Origin: Sphingopyxis macrogoltabida
GTDB taxonomy: Bacteria > Pseudomonadota > Alphaproteobacteria > Sphingomonadales > Sphingomonadaceae
Direction of reading: 5' to 3'
DNA: 64,000 bases
NCBI RefSeq assembly: GCF_001314325.1
Contig: NZ_CP009429.1
Coordinates: 3,844,501-3,908,500, forward strand
The number at the start of each line of letters is the position of its first letter. Position 1 is the stretch's first letter. Shown here in pieces: positions 19,533 to 28,617 of the stretch. Under the pieces are notes generated by a model. It was not told where the DNA came from. It did no database searches and worked only from the letters and a program-made list of their open reading frames with translations. The translations under genes were made by a program, and so were the position numbers.

Positions 19533-20618
19533 ATGAAACTGCTCGACACGCTGCACCGCTGGACCGGTGGCCTGATCGGTCTCGTGCTTGGCCTGCTTGG
19601 TCTGTCGGGCACGATCCTGCTCTATGAGCATCTGTGGATCGGGGTGCCGGGTGCGGGTGACGCGTGGCGCGGCGACCTTCCGACCATCACCGCAGCGACC
19701 GAGCGGCTAATGGCGATGCCGGGCACCCAAGGCATCATCTATGCGGACGAAAACTTCGGGCTGCATCAAACCCGCTTCGGCGAAGGCGCCGGTGCCTATG
19801 CCAACCAGTCGGGCGAGGTCGTGGCGCGCTGGGCGAGCCAGTGGGAGCGGCCCGAGCTGTGGATTTTCGACTTCCACCATCATCTCTTCACGGGCGACAG
19901 CGGCGAGTGGGTGATCGGGATCGCGGGATTGTGCGGCCTGTTCTTCGTGATCAGCGGCGCGATCCTGTGGTGGCGGACGCGGCGGACCTTCCAGCTCCGT
20001 CTGTGGCCCAAGCGGATGAGCCGTCCGTCGATCGTGTGGCACCACCGCGACCTCGGCATCGTCGCCGCGCCGCTGCTGCTGATCTCGATCGTCACCGGGA
20101 CGATGATGATCTTTCGCCCCTTCGCGATGGTGATGGTCGCGCCTTTCGGCTCGCCGGCGGCCGCGGCGAAGGCGCTCGACCCGCCGAAATACAAGGGCGG
20201 GCTGCTCGCAGAAAAGCCCGATTATGCGGCAATGCTGGCCGAGGGGCGACGACGCTTTCCCGACGCCGAGTTCCGTATCCTGAGCCTGCCGCGGGGGCCC
20301 GGCGACCCGATCAGCCTGCGTATGAAACAGCCCGCCGAATGGCTGCCCAACGGCCGCACGACGATCGCCTTCGACGCCGCGACCGGCGACGTGCTCGCCG
20401 CGCGCGATGCGCTCGCGCTGCCGGGCGGGGCGCAGGCGTTCAACATGGCCTTTCCGATCCACGCGTCGAAGGTCGGCGGCTGGACATGGCGCATCCTGCT
20501 GACGATCTCGGGCCTCGCGATGACGATGCTCGGCAGCTTCGCGGTGTGGACCTTCTGGTTCAGGCGGCCGAAGCCGGTGAAGAGTCCGGCGAAAAAGGCG
20601 ACGCTGGCCTCCACCTGA
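19533..20618 (+). CDS. PepSY-associated TM domain protein (siderophore-linked)
   Basis: 361 residues from the ATG; a GTG one codon earlier is also open. Four membrane helices, at about 10-30, 125-147, 175-197 and 325-345. Conserved His positions sit at helix ends (HRWTG near the start, DFHHHLF, WHHRDLG, PIHASK), as in PepSY-type inner-membrane proteins suspected of haem binding and ferric-siderophore reduction. It follows the TonB receptor after a palindromic repeat, so the two probably act together in iron uptake (inference). Not ExbD or TonB. Confidence 0.87.
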   Translation: MKLLDTLHRWTGGLIGLVLGLLGLSGTILLYEHLWIGVPGAGDAWRGDLPTITAATERLMAMPGTQGIIYADENFGLHQTRFGEGAGAYANQSGEVVARWASQWERPELWIFDFHHHLFTGDSGEWVIGIAGLCGLFFVISGAILWWRTRRTFQLRLWPKRMSRPSIVWHHRDLGIVAAPLLLISIVTGTMMIFRPFAMVMVAPFGSPAAAAKALDPPKYKGGLLAEKPDYAAMLAEGRRRFPDAEFRILSLPRGPGDPISLRMKQPAEWLPNGRTTIAFDAATGDVLAARDALALPGGAQAFNMAFPIHASKVGGWTWRILLTISGLAMTMLGSFAVWTFWFRRPKPVKSPAKKATLAST

Positions 20619-20620
20619 TC

Positions 20621-20695
20621 TCGTCACCCCGGACTTGATCCGGGGTCCATGACTTCGCCGCGGCCGTGGATCCCGGATCAAGTCCGGGATGACGA
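20621..20695. repeat. Dispersed palindromic repeat, family C
   Basis: Nearly perfect inverted repeat with arms TCGTCACCCCGGACTTGATC... and its complement (31 bases each) around a 13-base loop. It sits 2 bases after the PepSY stop and about 65 bases before priA. Common sphingomonad intergenic element and a plausible transcription barrier. Confidence 0.85.
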
Positions 20696-20760
20696 AAGAA
20701 TGGGGATGCTGTCTGCCACGCTTTCCTATTTTGCGGGCAGCCCTATATCCTGCCCGATCC

Positions 20761-22929
20761 ATGACCCGCGCCCGCGTCCTCCTTTTGACCGCCGCCCTCG
20801 GCCCGCTCGATTACCGGGTGCCTTACGGCAGCGACGCGCCGCTCGGCAGCGTCGTCGTCGTGCCGCTCGGCCCGCGCCGGATGGGCGGCGTCGTGTGGGA
20901 GGACGAAAGTTTCGGCGCGCCCGAGCCGGTCGGCGACAATCGCCTGCGCAACCTGTTCGAGGTCGTGGCGGTGCCGCCGGTCCCCGCCCCGCTGCGCAAG
21001 CTCGTCGAATGGACGAGCGACTATTATCTCGCACCGCCGGGATCGGTGCTGCGCATGGTGCTGCCCGGTGCCGCCTTTGCCGATGCACGGCGTCCGATCG
21101 TCGAATATCGCGCCACCGGCGAGCTCCCGGCGCGGATGACGCCGCAACGCACCGTCGCGCTCGAAAAGATCGGCGCGCGGCAGGGGATCGTACGCGAACT
21201 CGCGGCGATGGCCGAGGTCAGCGAGGCGGTGATCCGCGGGCTCGTCCAGACGGGCGGGCTCGAAGCGGTGAGCGTGTCGGCCGACCAGCCCTATCCGCAG
21301 CCCGATCCGGCCTTTGCGCCGCCCGACCTGTCCGACGAACAATCCGCTGCCGCAGAGCAGCTTCGCGAGGCGGTCGATGCCGCCAAGTTCGAGACGTTGC
21401 TGCTCGATGGCGTCACCGGGTCGGGCAAGACCGAAGTCTATATGGAGGCGATCGCCGCCGCGATCGACGCGGGCAAGCAGGCGCTCGTCCTGCTTCCCGA
21501 AATCGCGCTGACCGAACCGATGCTGACGCGCTTTGCCGCGCGTTTCGGCTGCGAACCGGTCGCCTGGCATTCGGGCCTCCGCTCGACCGAACGCCGCCGC
21601 GCCTGGCACAGCATCGCGGCGGGCGAGGCGAAGATCGTCGTCGGCGCGCGATCGGCACTGTTCCTGCCCTATGGCAATCTCGGCGTCATCGTCGTCGACG
21701 AGGCGCATGAGACGAGCTTCAAGCAGGAGGACGGCGTCCATTATCACGCGCGCGACGTCGCGGTGATGCGCGGGCATTTCGAGGGGCTGCCGGTCATCCT
21801 CGCGAGCGCGACCCCGGCGCTCGAAAGCCTCGCAATGGTCGAGGCGGGGCGCTATCGTCATATCGTCCTGCCCGCGCGCTTCGGCGGCGCGACCTTGCCC
21901 GATCTCGCGGCGATCGACATGCGGCAGGATCCGCCCGACCGCGGAAGCTGGCTCGCCCCGCCGCTCGTCGAGGCGCTCGCCGACCGATTGCACAAGGGCG
22001 AGCAGAGCCTGCTGTTCCTCAACCGCCGCGGCTTTGCGCCGCTGACGCTGTGCCGCACCTGCGGCCACCGCATCCAGTGCCCGAACTGCACCGCATGGAT
22101 GGTCGAGCACCGGCTCGTCCACCGCCTCGCCTGCCATCATTGCGGCCATGTCATGCCGCCGCCGCGGCTCTGCCCCGAATGCGAGGACGAGGACAGCCTC
22201 GTCGCGTGCGGCCCCGGCGTCGAGCGTGTTGCCGACGAGGTCGCGCTGCGGTTCCCGGAGGCGCGCGTCGCGATCGTCACCTCGGACACGCTCTGGTCGC
22301 CGGCGAAGGCGGCGGAGTTCGTCGACAATGTCGAGGGCGGCCTTATCGACATCATCATCGGCACCCAGCTCGTCACCAAGGGCTATCATTTCCCGAACCT
22401 GACGCTCGTCGGCGTGGTCGATGCCGACCTCGGTCTCGACGGCGGCGACCTGCGCGCCTCCGAACGCACTTTCCAGCAGATCGCGCAGGTCGCGGGACGC
22501 GCCGGGCGCGGGGTGAAGCCGGGCGCAGTGCTGATCCAGACCCGCGTTCCCGACGCGCCGGTGATGGCGGCGCTCGTCGCCAACGACCGCGACGGTTTCT
22601 ATGCGGCGGAGGCCGCGGCGCGCAAATTCGCCGGCGCGCCGCCCTATGGCCGCTTCGCCGCGCTCGTCATTTCGTCGGAGGATATCGAGGTCGCGCGCGG
22701 GCAGGCGCAGCGGCTGGGCCAGAAAGCGCCGGTTGCGGAAGGCCTGGCGGTCTATGGCCCTGCCCCCGCGCCGCTCGCGATGCTGCGCGGCCGCCACCGC
22801 TTCCGCCTGCTCCTCCACGCGCCGCGCAGCTTCGATCTGCAGGGAACGATCCGCGAGTGGGTGAACAGCGTCGACTGGCCGTCGAAGGCGCGTCTCGCGA
22901 TCGATATCGATCCTTATAGTTTCGTCTGA
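20761..22929 (+). CDS. priA: Primosomal protein N' (replication restart helicase PriA)
   Basis: 722 residues. N-terminal DNA-binding domain, Walker A GVTGSGKT (217-224), DEAH box (VVDEAHE), zinc-binding insertion with paired CxxC motifs (CRTCG, CPNC, CHHCG, CPEC), and the C-terminal helicase motif with GTQLVTKG and QVAGRAGRG. It restarts stalled replication forks. The start MTRARVLL at 20761 is chosen because the upstream open frame runs into repeat C. In many alphaproteobacteria priA lies next to atpH; here 9.5 kb separates them. Confidence 0.97.
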   Translation: MTRARVLLLTAALGPLDYRVPYGSDAPLGSVVVVPLGPRRMGGVVWEDESFGAPEPVGDNRLRNLFEVVAVPPVPAPLRKLVEWTSDYYLAPPGSVLRMVLPGAAFADARRPIVEYRATGELPARMTPQRTVALEKIGARQGIVRELAAMAEVSEAVIRGLVQTGGLEAVSVSADQPYPQPDPAFAPPDLSDEQSAAAEQLREAVDAAKFETLLLDGVTGSGKTEVYMEAIAAAIDAGKQALVLLPEIALTEPMLTRFAARFGCEPVAWHSGLRSTERRRAWHSIAAGEAKIVVGARSALFLPYGNLGVIVVDEAHETSFKQEDGVHYHARDVAVMRGHFEGLPVILASATPALESLAMVEAGRYRHIVLPARFGGATLPDLAAIDMRQDPPDRGSWLAPPLVEALADRLHKGEQSLLFLNRRGFAPLTLCRTCGHRIQCPNCTAWMVEHRLVHRLACHHCGHVMPPPRLCPECEDEDSLVACGPGVERVADEVALRFPEARVAIVTSDTLWSPAKAAEFVDNVEGGLIDIIIGTQLVTKGYHFPNLTLVGVVDADLGLDGGDLRASERTFQQIAQVAGRAGRGVKPGAVLIQTRVPDAPVMAALVANDRDGFYAAEAAARKFAGAPPYGRFAALVISSEDIEVARGQAQRLGQKAPVAEGLAVYGPAPAPLAMLRGRHRFRLLLHAPRSFDLQGTIREWVNSVDWPSKARLAIDIDPYSFV

Positions 22930-23016
22930 CCGTCTTGCGACGAAGCGATCTGGATTCGCCGGATTTTCCTGTTAATCATCGATGCATTACCGGGGTTTGA
23001 GTGGGTGGAGGTTACC

Positions 23017-24603
23017 GTGAATATTCGCAAGATGGCCCGCGCGATCGGCGCGGGCGTGGCTTTGGCGGCGCTGACGATCAGCGGAGCGGCGCGCGCCGAA
23101 TGGTGGGAAGCCGAAACGTCGCACTTCATCGTCTATTCGGAAAGCAAGAAGGAGGACGCCGAACAGTTCGCACGCCTGCTCGAACGTTATGACAACGCCT
23201 TGCGCTATTTGCAGGGCCGGCCGGTCCCCGGCCCCGACATGGGCAAGGCGAACAAGGTCAAGGTGTTCCGCAGCGGCGATACCGACGACATCGCGGCGCT
23301 CGCCGGCGCCCCCGAATCGGGCATCTACGGCTTTTACATTCCGCGGGCAGGCAGCACGGTCGCCTTCGTTCCGGCGCGCAACAAGCGCCGCGATGGCGTC
23401 GGGGTGCGCACGCTGAACGAGGTGCAACTCGATACCCAGCGCGTCCTGTTCCACGAATATACGCACCATTTCATGCTGACCAATTTCAGCACCGCCTATC
23501 CCTATTGGTACACCGAGGGTTTTGCCGAAGTGTATGGCACGATCGAGCTGAGGGACGATGGCAGTTTCCATCTGGGCAATGTCCCGCAGGCGCGCGGCGA
23601 AGCATTGCGCGTGCTGCCCGATACCCGTCTGTCCCGCATGTTCGACCACAAGGTGAAGCTGAAGGGAATGGAGCTGATGCAGTCCTATTCGGTCGGCTGG
23701 CTGCTCTCGCACTATCTGAACTTCAGTCAGGAACGCAAAGGCCAGCTTCCGGCCTATCTGAGCGCGCTCAACAAGGGCGAGGACAGCCTCGAGGCTGCAA
23801 AGCGCATCTTCGGCGACCTCGACAAGCTGCAGGCCGAATTGCGCAAATACAAGAACGGCCCCTTCCCCGGCTATGACATCAAGCCGGCCTCCTACGTCGA
23901 ACCGGTGGTGACGATGCGCGCGCTGGCACCGGTCGAGGAAAGCCTGATGTCGTCCTATATCCGCTCGCAGCGCGGCGTCGACCAGAAGCAGGCCAAGGAT
24001 GTCGCCCGCGACGTCGCGGGCAAGGATGCGGCCAATCCCGACAGCCTGTTCGCGCAGCTTGTCGTTGCCGAGGCGCAGCTCGACGCGAAGAATTACGACG
24101 CCGCCGAGGCCGCGGCCAAACGCGCGATCGCCATCGCGCCCGCTTCGTCGCTGGCCCATTTCATGATGGGCGGCGTCTTCATGGCGCGCGGCGAGGCCGA
24201 CAAGGCGCAATATGCCGCGGCACGGCCGTGGTTCGAGAAGGCGCACCAACTCGACCTCAAGGACCCGCGGCCGATGATCGGGCTCTATATGTCCTATTTC
24301 GAAGCGGGCGAGGCCATTCCCGAAGCGGCGCTCATCACGCTCGAGGATGCATGGGATTATGCGTCCTACGATACCGGTTACCGCCTGATCCTCGCGCGGC
24401 AATTGCTGAATGAGAACAAGGGCAAGCTCGCCAAGGACGTGCTGTCGCCGATCGCCTATTCGGCGCACGGATCGGACAAGGAAAACAAGATTCTCGCGAC
24501 GGTCGAATTTATCGAGCAGGACAAGCTCGACGACGCGCGCGCAAAAATCGCCGAAATCTTCCAGGAGCAGAAGGACGAGGCCGCGGGCAAGAAGAAGGGC
24601 TGA
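23017..24603 (+). CDS. Exported gluzincin-like protein with TPR-like C-terminus
   Basis: 528 residues from a GTG start with GGAG six bases upstream. Signal peptide about 1-28 (ending ARA), then a WWEAETSHFIVYSE entry typical of DUF1570-like domains. Zinc motif HEYTH at 146-150 and TEGFAE with Glu167/Glu171 about 20 residues on, the usual HExxH plus Glu gluzincin arrangement. The C-terminal half (about 310-528) is Ala-rich helical repeats of TPR type. The following gene is a paralogue with the same layout. Substrate unknown; a periplasmic peptidase is the best guess. Confidence 0.8.
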   Translation: MNIRKMARAIGAGVALAALTISGAARAEWWEAETSHFIVYSESKKEDAEQFARLLERYDNALRYLQGRPVPGPDMGKANKVKVFRSGDTDDIAALAGAPESGIYGFYIPRAGSTVAFVPARNKRRDGVGVRTLNEVQLDTQRVLFHEYTHHFMLTNFSTAYPYWYTEGFAEVYGTIELRDDGSFHLGNVPQARGEALRVLPDTRLSRMFDHKVKLKGMELMQSYSVGWLLSHYLNFSQERKGQLPAYLSALNKGEDSLEAAKRIFGDLDKLQAELRKYKNGPFPGYDIKPASYVEPVVTMRALAPVEESLMSSYIRSQRGVDQKQAKDVARDVAGKDAANPDSLFAQLVVAEAQLDAKNYDAAEAAAKRAIAIAPASSLAHFMMGGVFMARGEADKAQYAAARPWFEKAHQLDLKDPRPMIGLYMSYFEAGEAIPEAALITLEDAWDYASYDTGYRLILARQLLNENKGKLAKDVLSPIAYSAHGSDKENKILATVEFIEQDKLDDARAKIAEIFQEQKDEAAGKKKG

Positions 24604-24636
24604 CGCCGGGGCGGCGCAGACCCGAACGGGGGACAT

Positions 24637-26178
24637 ATGCGACACTGGATTGCGGCAGTACTTGCCGTCCTGCTCACCGCCGCGCTGGCCACCCCGGCCA
24701 GCGCGCGCTGGCTGCGCGCCGACACGAACAATTTCATCATCTACAGCGAGGGCAGCGAAAAATCGCTGCGCAGCTTTGCCGAGAATCTGCAGCGCTTCGA
24801 CGCGACGCTGCGCCATCGTTTCAACGTGCCGGGCGGGGCCGAGCCCAACCGGCTGACCATCTACCTCGTCGAGCGCGCCGACGAGGCCGGGCGGCTGGCG
24901 TCGGGGAAAAGCGGCTCATCGATCGCGGGCTTCTATCTCGCGGGCTCGGACGGCGCGTTCGCCGTATCGAACCGCGAGAATGACGAAGGGCGCGGCACGC
25001 CGGCGGCGCAGCAGACGCTGTTCCACGAATATGCCCATCATTTCATGAAGCGCTATGTCCCCGCCGCCTTCCCGGCCTGGTTCATCGAAGGCTTCGCCGA
25101 ATATGTGTCGACCGTAGACTTTTCGCGCGAGGGCAAGGCCTCGATCGGCAAACCCGTCTATCGCCGCGCCTACGGATTACTCGAAATGCCGAAGATTCCG
25201 GTCGAGCAGCTGATCACCCAGCGCCCCGACGCGATGCGCAGCAGCGGGATGGCCGACGCCTATTATGGCCGGTCATGGCTGCTGACCCACATGCTCTACA
25301 GCGATCCGAACCGGCAGGGCCAGTTGCTCGCCTATATGCAGGCGATCAATCGCGGTGAGGAAGCCGTCGAGGCGGCGCGCAAGACCTTTGGCGACCTTGG
25401 CCAGCTCGACAAGGATCTCAATCGCTACCTCAATCGCTCGCTCGCCTATGTCGCGCTTCACGAACCGATGAAGGTCGAGGGGACGATCGCCATCGCGCCG
25501 CTCGCCGCCGCCGAAGATGCGCTGATCCCGCTTCGCCTCGAACGGTTGAGCGCCCAATATTCCCCCGAGCGGATGGCCGCCGTCCGCCCCGCGCTGCAAA
25601 AGCTAACCGTCGCCCAGCCGGGCGATGCCGGCACCTGGTACGAACTCGCCGCGGCCGAATGGGGCATGGACAAGGACAAGCGCGACCTCGCCGCAGCGCG
25701 CGCGGCGGTCGACAAGGCGATCGCGCTGCAGCCCGATCATGTCCGCGCCAACGTCCTGCTCGGGCGGCTGATCGCGATCGGATTCGACGAGAAAGGCGAT
25801 TACAGCGCCGGGGCATGGAGCGCGGTGCGCAAGCCGATCATGCTCGCCAACCGCACCAACCCTGACGATCCGATCCCGCTCTACGCCTATTTCCAGACGT
25901 TCGGCGATCAGGGCTTCCCTCCGACCGGCATGGCTTTGCAGGGGCTGGAAAAGGCGTTCGTTCTGGAGCCCGAGAATGTCAGCATCCGGATCAGCCAGGC
26001 CTTCGCGCTCGCCAATCAGGGCCGTTTCAACGAAGCGATCGGGCTGGCCGAAAGCGTCGCGTTCGATCCGCACGATCGCGGTCAGGGACAATCGCTGCTC
26101 GACCAGCTCGAAGCAATGCGCGCCAATCGCGAAAAGACGTTCATACGTACCGAGGGAACCGAAGGCGTAACCGACTGA
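24637..26178 (+). CDS. Exported gluzincin-like protein, tandem paralogue
   Basis: 513 residues with a signal peptide (about 1-23, ending ASA). It shares with the gene upstream the opening W..adTnnFIIYSEG pattern, zinc motif HEYAH at 130-134, and EGFAE with Glu151/Glu155. A long helical TPR-like C-terminus follows. The gap to its paralogue is 33 bases with a GGGGGAC ribosome site, so they form an operon. Identity outside the motif region is only moderate, so the duplication is old. Function unknown; both catalytic elements are kept in both copies. Confidence 0.8.
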   Translation: MRHWIAAVLAVLLTAALATPASARWLRADTNNFIIYSEGSEKSLRSFAENLQRFDATLRHRFNVPGGAEPNRLTIYLVERADEAGRLASGKSGSSIAGFYLAGSDGAFAVSNRENDEGRGTPAAQQTLFHEYAHHFMKRYVPAAFPAWFIEGFAEYVSTVDFSREGKASIGKPVYRRAYGLLEMPKIPVEQLITQRPDAMRSSGMADAYYGRSWLLTHMLYSDPNRQGQLLAYMQAINRGEEAVEAARKTFGDLGQLDKDLNRYLNRSLAYVALHEPMKVEGTIAIAPLAAAEDALIPLRLERLSAQYSPERMAAVRPALQKLTVAQPGDAGTWYELAAAEWGMDKDKRDLAAARAAVDKAIALQPDHVRANVLLGRLIAIGFDEKGDYSAGAWSAVRKPIMLANRTNPDDPIPLYAYFQTFGDQGFPPTGMALQGLEKAFVLEPENVSIRISQAFALANQGRFNEAIGLAESVAFDPHDRGQGQSLLDQLEAMRANREKTFIRTEGTEGVTD

Positions 26179-26191
26179 TCGGCGCTTGGCG

Positions 26192-26950
26192 TCAATAATC
26201 GGGTTCTTCGCCGCCCAGCACCTGCCCAGCCTGCGCCGTCAGCCACGTCATCGCCGCGGCCCATGGCTGATGGCCGTGACTGATCCGCGCGACACCGAGA
26301 CCCGCGAGCTCCCTGTGCGTCGGTCCGCCCTTGCCGCGCAGGATGTTGACGGGCAGCGGCGACGCCTCGCAGATCGCGCCGATGCATTTCGGATCGAGCA
26401 GGAAGGGCACGAACAGCGATCCCGCGCCGGCATCGGCATAGGCCCGCGCGCGTTCGAGCGTCGCGGCGACGAGCGCATCGCCGTCCTTCGCGATATCCTG
26501 CCCGCGGAAGGTGTCGCAGCGCGCATTGACGAAAATGCCGGTGTCGGCAGCGGCGCGATAACGGTCTTGCGCCTCGCCGATCGCAAGCAGCTCGGCAACG
26601 CCCGGCAGCCGGTCTTCCATATTGATCCCCGCCGCGCCCGCAGCTTTCGCGCGCCCGACCGAGGCGCCGACCGCCTCGGCATCGGCGCCATAGCCCGATT
26701 CCATGTCGATGGTGACGGGCAGGTCGGTGACCGACAGGATGCGCGCCAGATTTTCGAAGACGTCTTCGAGCGGAAAATCCTCGCCGTCGGCGCGCCCCTG
26801 CGCTCCCGCGACGCCATAGCTGCCGGTCGCGATCGCCTTTGCCCCCGCGGCCGCGACGGCCTTCGCGCTCCCGGCGTCCCAGATGTTGACGAGGATCAGC
26901 GGGTCGCCGGGAACGTGCAGCGCGCGAAACTGCGCAATCTTGTCGGTCAC
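26192..26950 (-). CDS. Isocitrate lyase/PEP mutase family protein
   Basis: 252 residues, TIM-barrel of the PEP mutase/isocitrate lyase superfamily. Visible are the NIWDAGSAKA entry, the metal-site segment DMESGYG, NMEDRLPG and a CDTF stretch. Such short proteins have C-C or P-C bond activity on 2-oxo acids, such as oxaloacetate hydrolase, methylisocitrate-lyase-like or carboxyphosphonoenolpyruvate mutase; the exact reaction is not clear. The GTG start overlaps the ada stop (GTGA), so the two are translationally coupled. Confidence 0.85.
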   Translation of the reverse strand: MTDKIAQFRALHVPGDPLILVNIWDAGSAKAVAAAGAKAIATGSYGVAGAQGRADGEDFPLEDVFENLARILSVTDLPVTIDMESGYGADAEAVGASVGRAKAAGAAGINMEDRLPGVAELLAIGEAQDRYRAAADTGIFVNARCDTFRGQDIAKDGDALVAATLERARAYADAGAGSLFVPFLLDPKCIGAICEASPLPVNILRGKGGPTHRELAGLGVARISHGHQPWAAAMTWLTAQAGQVLGGEEPDY

Positions 26951-27987
26951 TTGATTGTCTCCCTCTTGAGCAATTCTTCCTTGATCGGCAGGCCATAGGC
27001 ATAGCCGCCGAGCGTGCCGTCGCTGCGGACCACGCGGTGGCACGGGATCAGCACGGCGACATTGTTCGCGCCGTTCGCGCTGCCCGCGGCGCGCACCGCG
27101 CCCGGCTTGCCGACCGCGGCGGCGATATCGGCATAGCTGCGCGTTTCGCCCGCCGGAATCTTCCTGAGTTCGCGCCACACCGCCTCCTGGAACGCGGTGC
27201 CTTTGACGTCGATCGGGATATGGTCGAAGCCTTGGGTCGGCGCCTCGACCGCAGCGACGACCTGTTCGAGCAGCGCGGAAAACTCGCCGCCGCCCTCGAT
27301 CAGTTCGGCGGCCGGAAAGCGTTCCTCGAGCGCCTCGCGCCCTTCGGCGAACGACAGGCGGCAGACGCCCTTGTCGGTCGCGGCGACAAGCATGTCGCCA
27401 AGGCTGGTCGGGACGACCGCCCAGTGGATCGTCACCCCCTTACCGCCATTCACCCACGCCGACGCCGTCATCCCCATGCGTCCTTCCATATTTTCGTAGA
27501 AGCGCGACGGCCCCGAAAAGCCCGCATCGTAAATGGCGTCGGTGACGCGGCCGCCCTCGCTCAGCGCCTGCCGCGCCCGTTCCTCGCGCAAGGCGCGCGC
27601 ATAGGCGGCGGGCGACAGCCCGGTGTGGCGGGTGAAGACGCGCTGGAAATGCGTCGGCGAATAGCCGGTGCGGTCCGCAAGATCCGCAAGCGCCAGCGGT
27701 TCCTCGCTCTGCTTGATCGCCGCGATCGCGGCGAGCACCGCGCCTTCGTCGCGCGCGACCTCGTCGGGCAGGCAGCGCTTGCACGCGCGCAGTCCGGTTT
27801 CACGCGCCGCGGCGCCATCCTCGAAGAAGCGGACATTCTCCCGCTTGGGATGGCGCGCGGCGCAGCTCGGCCGGCAATAGATGCCGGTGGTGAGCACGCC
27901 GGTGACGAAACGCCCGTCGAGCGCCCGGTCGCGGCGCAGCACCGCCGCCCAGCGATCGTCGTCGGTCATGGTCTCGGCGGCGCTCAT
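26947..27987 (-). CDS. ada: Bifunctional DNA methyltransferase/transcriptional regulator Ada
   Basis: 346 residues. The N-terminal zinc domain has Cys38, Cys42, Cys69 and Cys72, the same positions as in E. coli Ada, so methylphosphotriester sensing should be intact. An AraC-type helix-turn-helix follows (about 90-170). The C-terminal O6-methylguanine methyltransferase has the PCHRV active site with Cys316. It repairs alkylated DNA and activates the adaptive response. Operon with a DUF1203 gene upstream and a PEP mutase-like gene downstream, with four-base overlaps on both sides. Confidence 0.95.
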   Translation of the reverse strand: MSAAETMTDDDRWAAVLRRDRALDGRFVTGVLTTGIYCRPSCAARHPKRENVRFFEDGAAARETGLRACKRCLPDEVARDEGAVLAAIAAIKQSEEPLALADLADRTGYSPTHFQRVFTRHTGLSPAAYARALREERARQALSEGGRVTDAIYDAGFSGPSRFYENMEGRMGMTASAWVNGGKGVTIHWAVVPTSLGDMLVAATDKGVCRLSFAEGREALEERFPAAELIEGGGEFSALLEQVVAAVEAPTQGFDHIPIDVKGTAFQEAVWRELRKIPAGETRSYADIAAAVGKPGAVRAAGSANGANNVAVLIPCHRVVRSDGTLGGYAYGLPIKEELLKRETIK

Positions 27988-28454
27988 TGCCCGTCCCTTT
28001 CGATCCGCGCGGCAAAGCAGCCGTGCGCGGCGTTGTGCGCATCGATATAGGCGATGCGATCGTCCGCAAACAGGTCCCGGATCGCGCCATCGGCCTCGCC
28101 CGGCCCCGCAAGCCGCGCGTCCCGCAGCATGCCGTCGCGATCGAAGGCGCGCAGCGCCAGCGGGCGCCCCTCGAACACCGGCGGCGGCGCATCGCGATAT
28201 GTCGCCGCGGCGACACCCGGCCGGACATAGATCGCATAGGCGCTGCGATAGGGCGTTTCGACATCGTGGCTGGTGTGGTGGAGCAGGATCAGCGCCTCGC
28301 CGGCGCGCGCATCCTCGAGGCTGATACGGCAGGGAAAGCCCCGATCGGCGGTCGCGATGACACGGCGGGCGTTGCAGGCGGCGAGCGCGGCATCGTCCAT
28401 CGCGAACAGCGGCGCAAAGCGGTCGGGGTCGAGTCCGGTAATCGAATAGGCCAT
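27984..28454 (-). CDS. DUF1203 family protein
   Basis: 156 residues from MAYSITGLD at 28454 with an AAAGGA ribosome site; the open frame continues upstream without conserved sequence. It has the features of DUF1203 proteins: an FPCRISLEDA segment, the LILLHHTSH stretch and a C-terminal DDRIAYIDAHNAAHGC. Function of the family is unknown. It is the first gene of the DUF1203-ada-PEP mutase operon, so a link to the alkylation response is possible (inference). Confidence 0.85.
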   Translation of the reverse strand: MAYSITGLDPDRFAPLFAMDDAALAACNARRVIATADRGFPCRISLEDARAGEALILLHHTSHDVETPYRSAYAIYVRPGVAAATYRDAPPPVFEGRPLALRAFDRDGMLRDARLAGPGEADGAIRDLFADDRIAYIDAHNAAHGCFAARIERDGQ

Positions 28455-28545
28455 CGGATCATCCTTTCTTTGGGCGCGATCATCTTTGCCATACCGCTTC
28501 GCGGGCCGCGTCCCGGGGCTTGCGTTCAAAGCTTCCCCTTGGTGT

Positions 28546-28567
28546 GTTACTGTATTATATCATTGAC
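28546..28567. promoter_or_regulatory. AT-rich imperfect dyad, possible promoter/operator
   Basis: A 22-base AT-rich segment (GTTACTG ... CATTGAC) with imperfect dyad symmetry, 51 bases before the DUF2306 gene. It stands out in GC-rich surroundings. It could hold the -10 region (TATTAT) and a repressor site for the divergent DUF1203-ada operon and DUF2306 gene. No convincing -35 was found. Confidence 0.3.
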
Positions 28568-28617
28568 TCACCAGCATATCCGGGCCAATCTGCCGCTTCA
28601 GACCGGGAGTTGGCGAT

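Noticed and set aside
20743..22818. 691-codon open frame antisense to priA
   Set aside because: Shadow of priA; no domain or start context.
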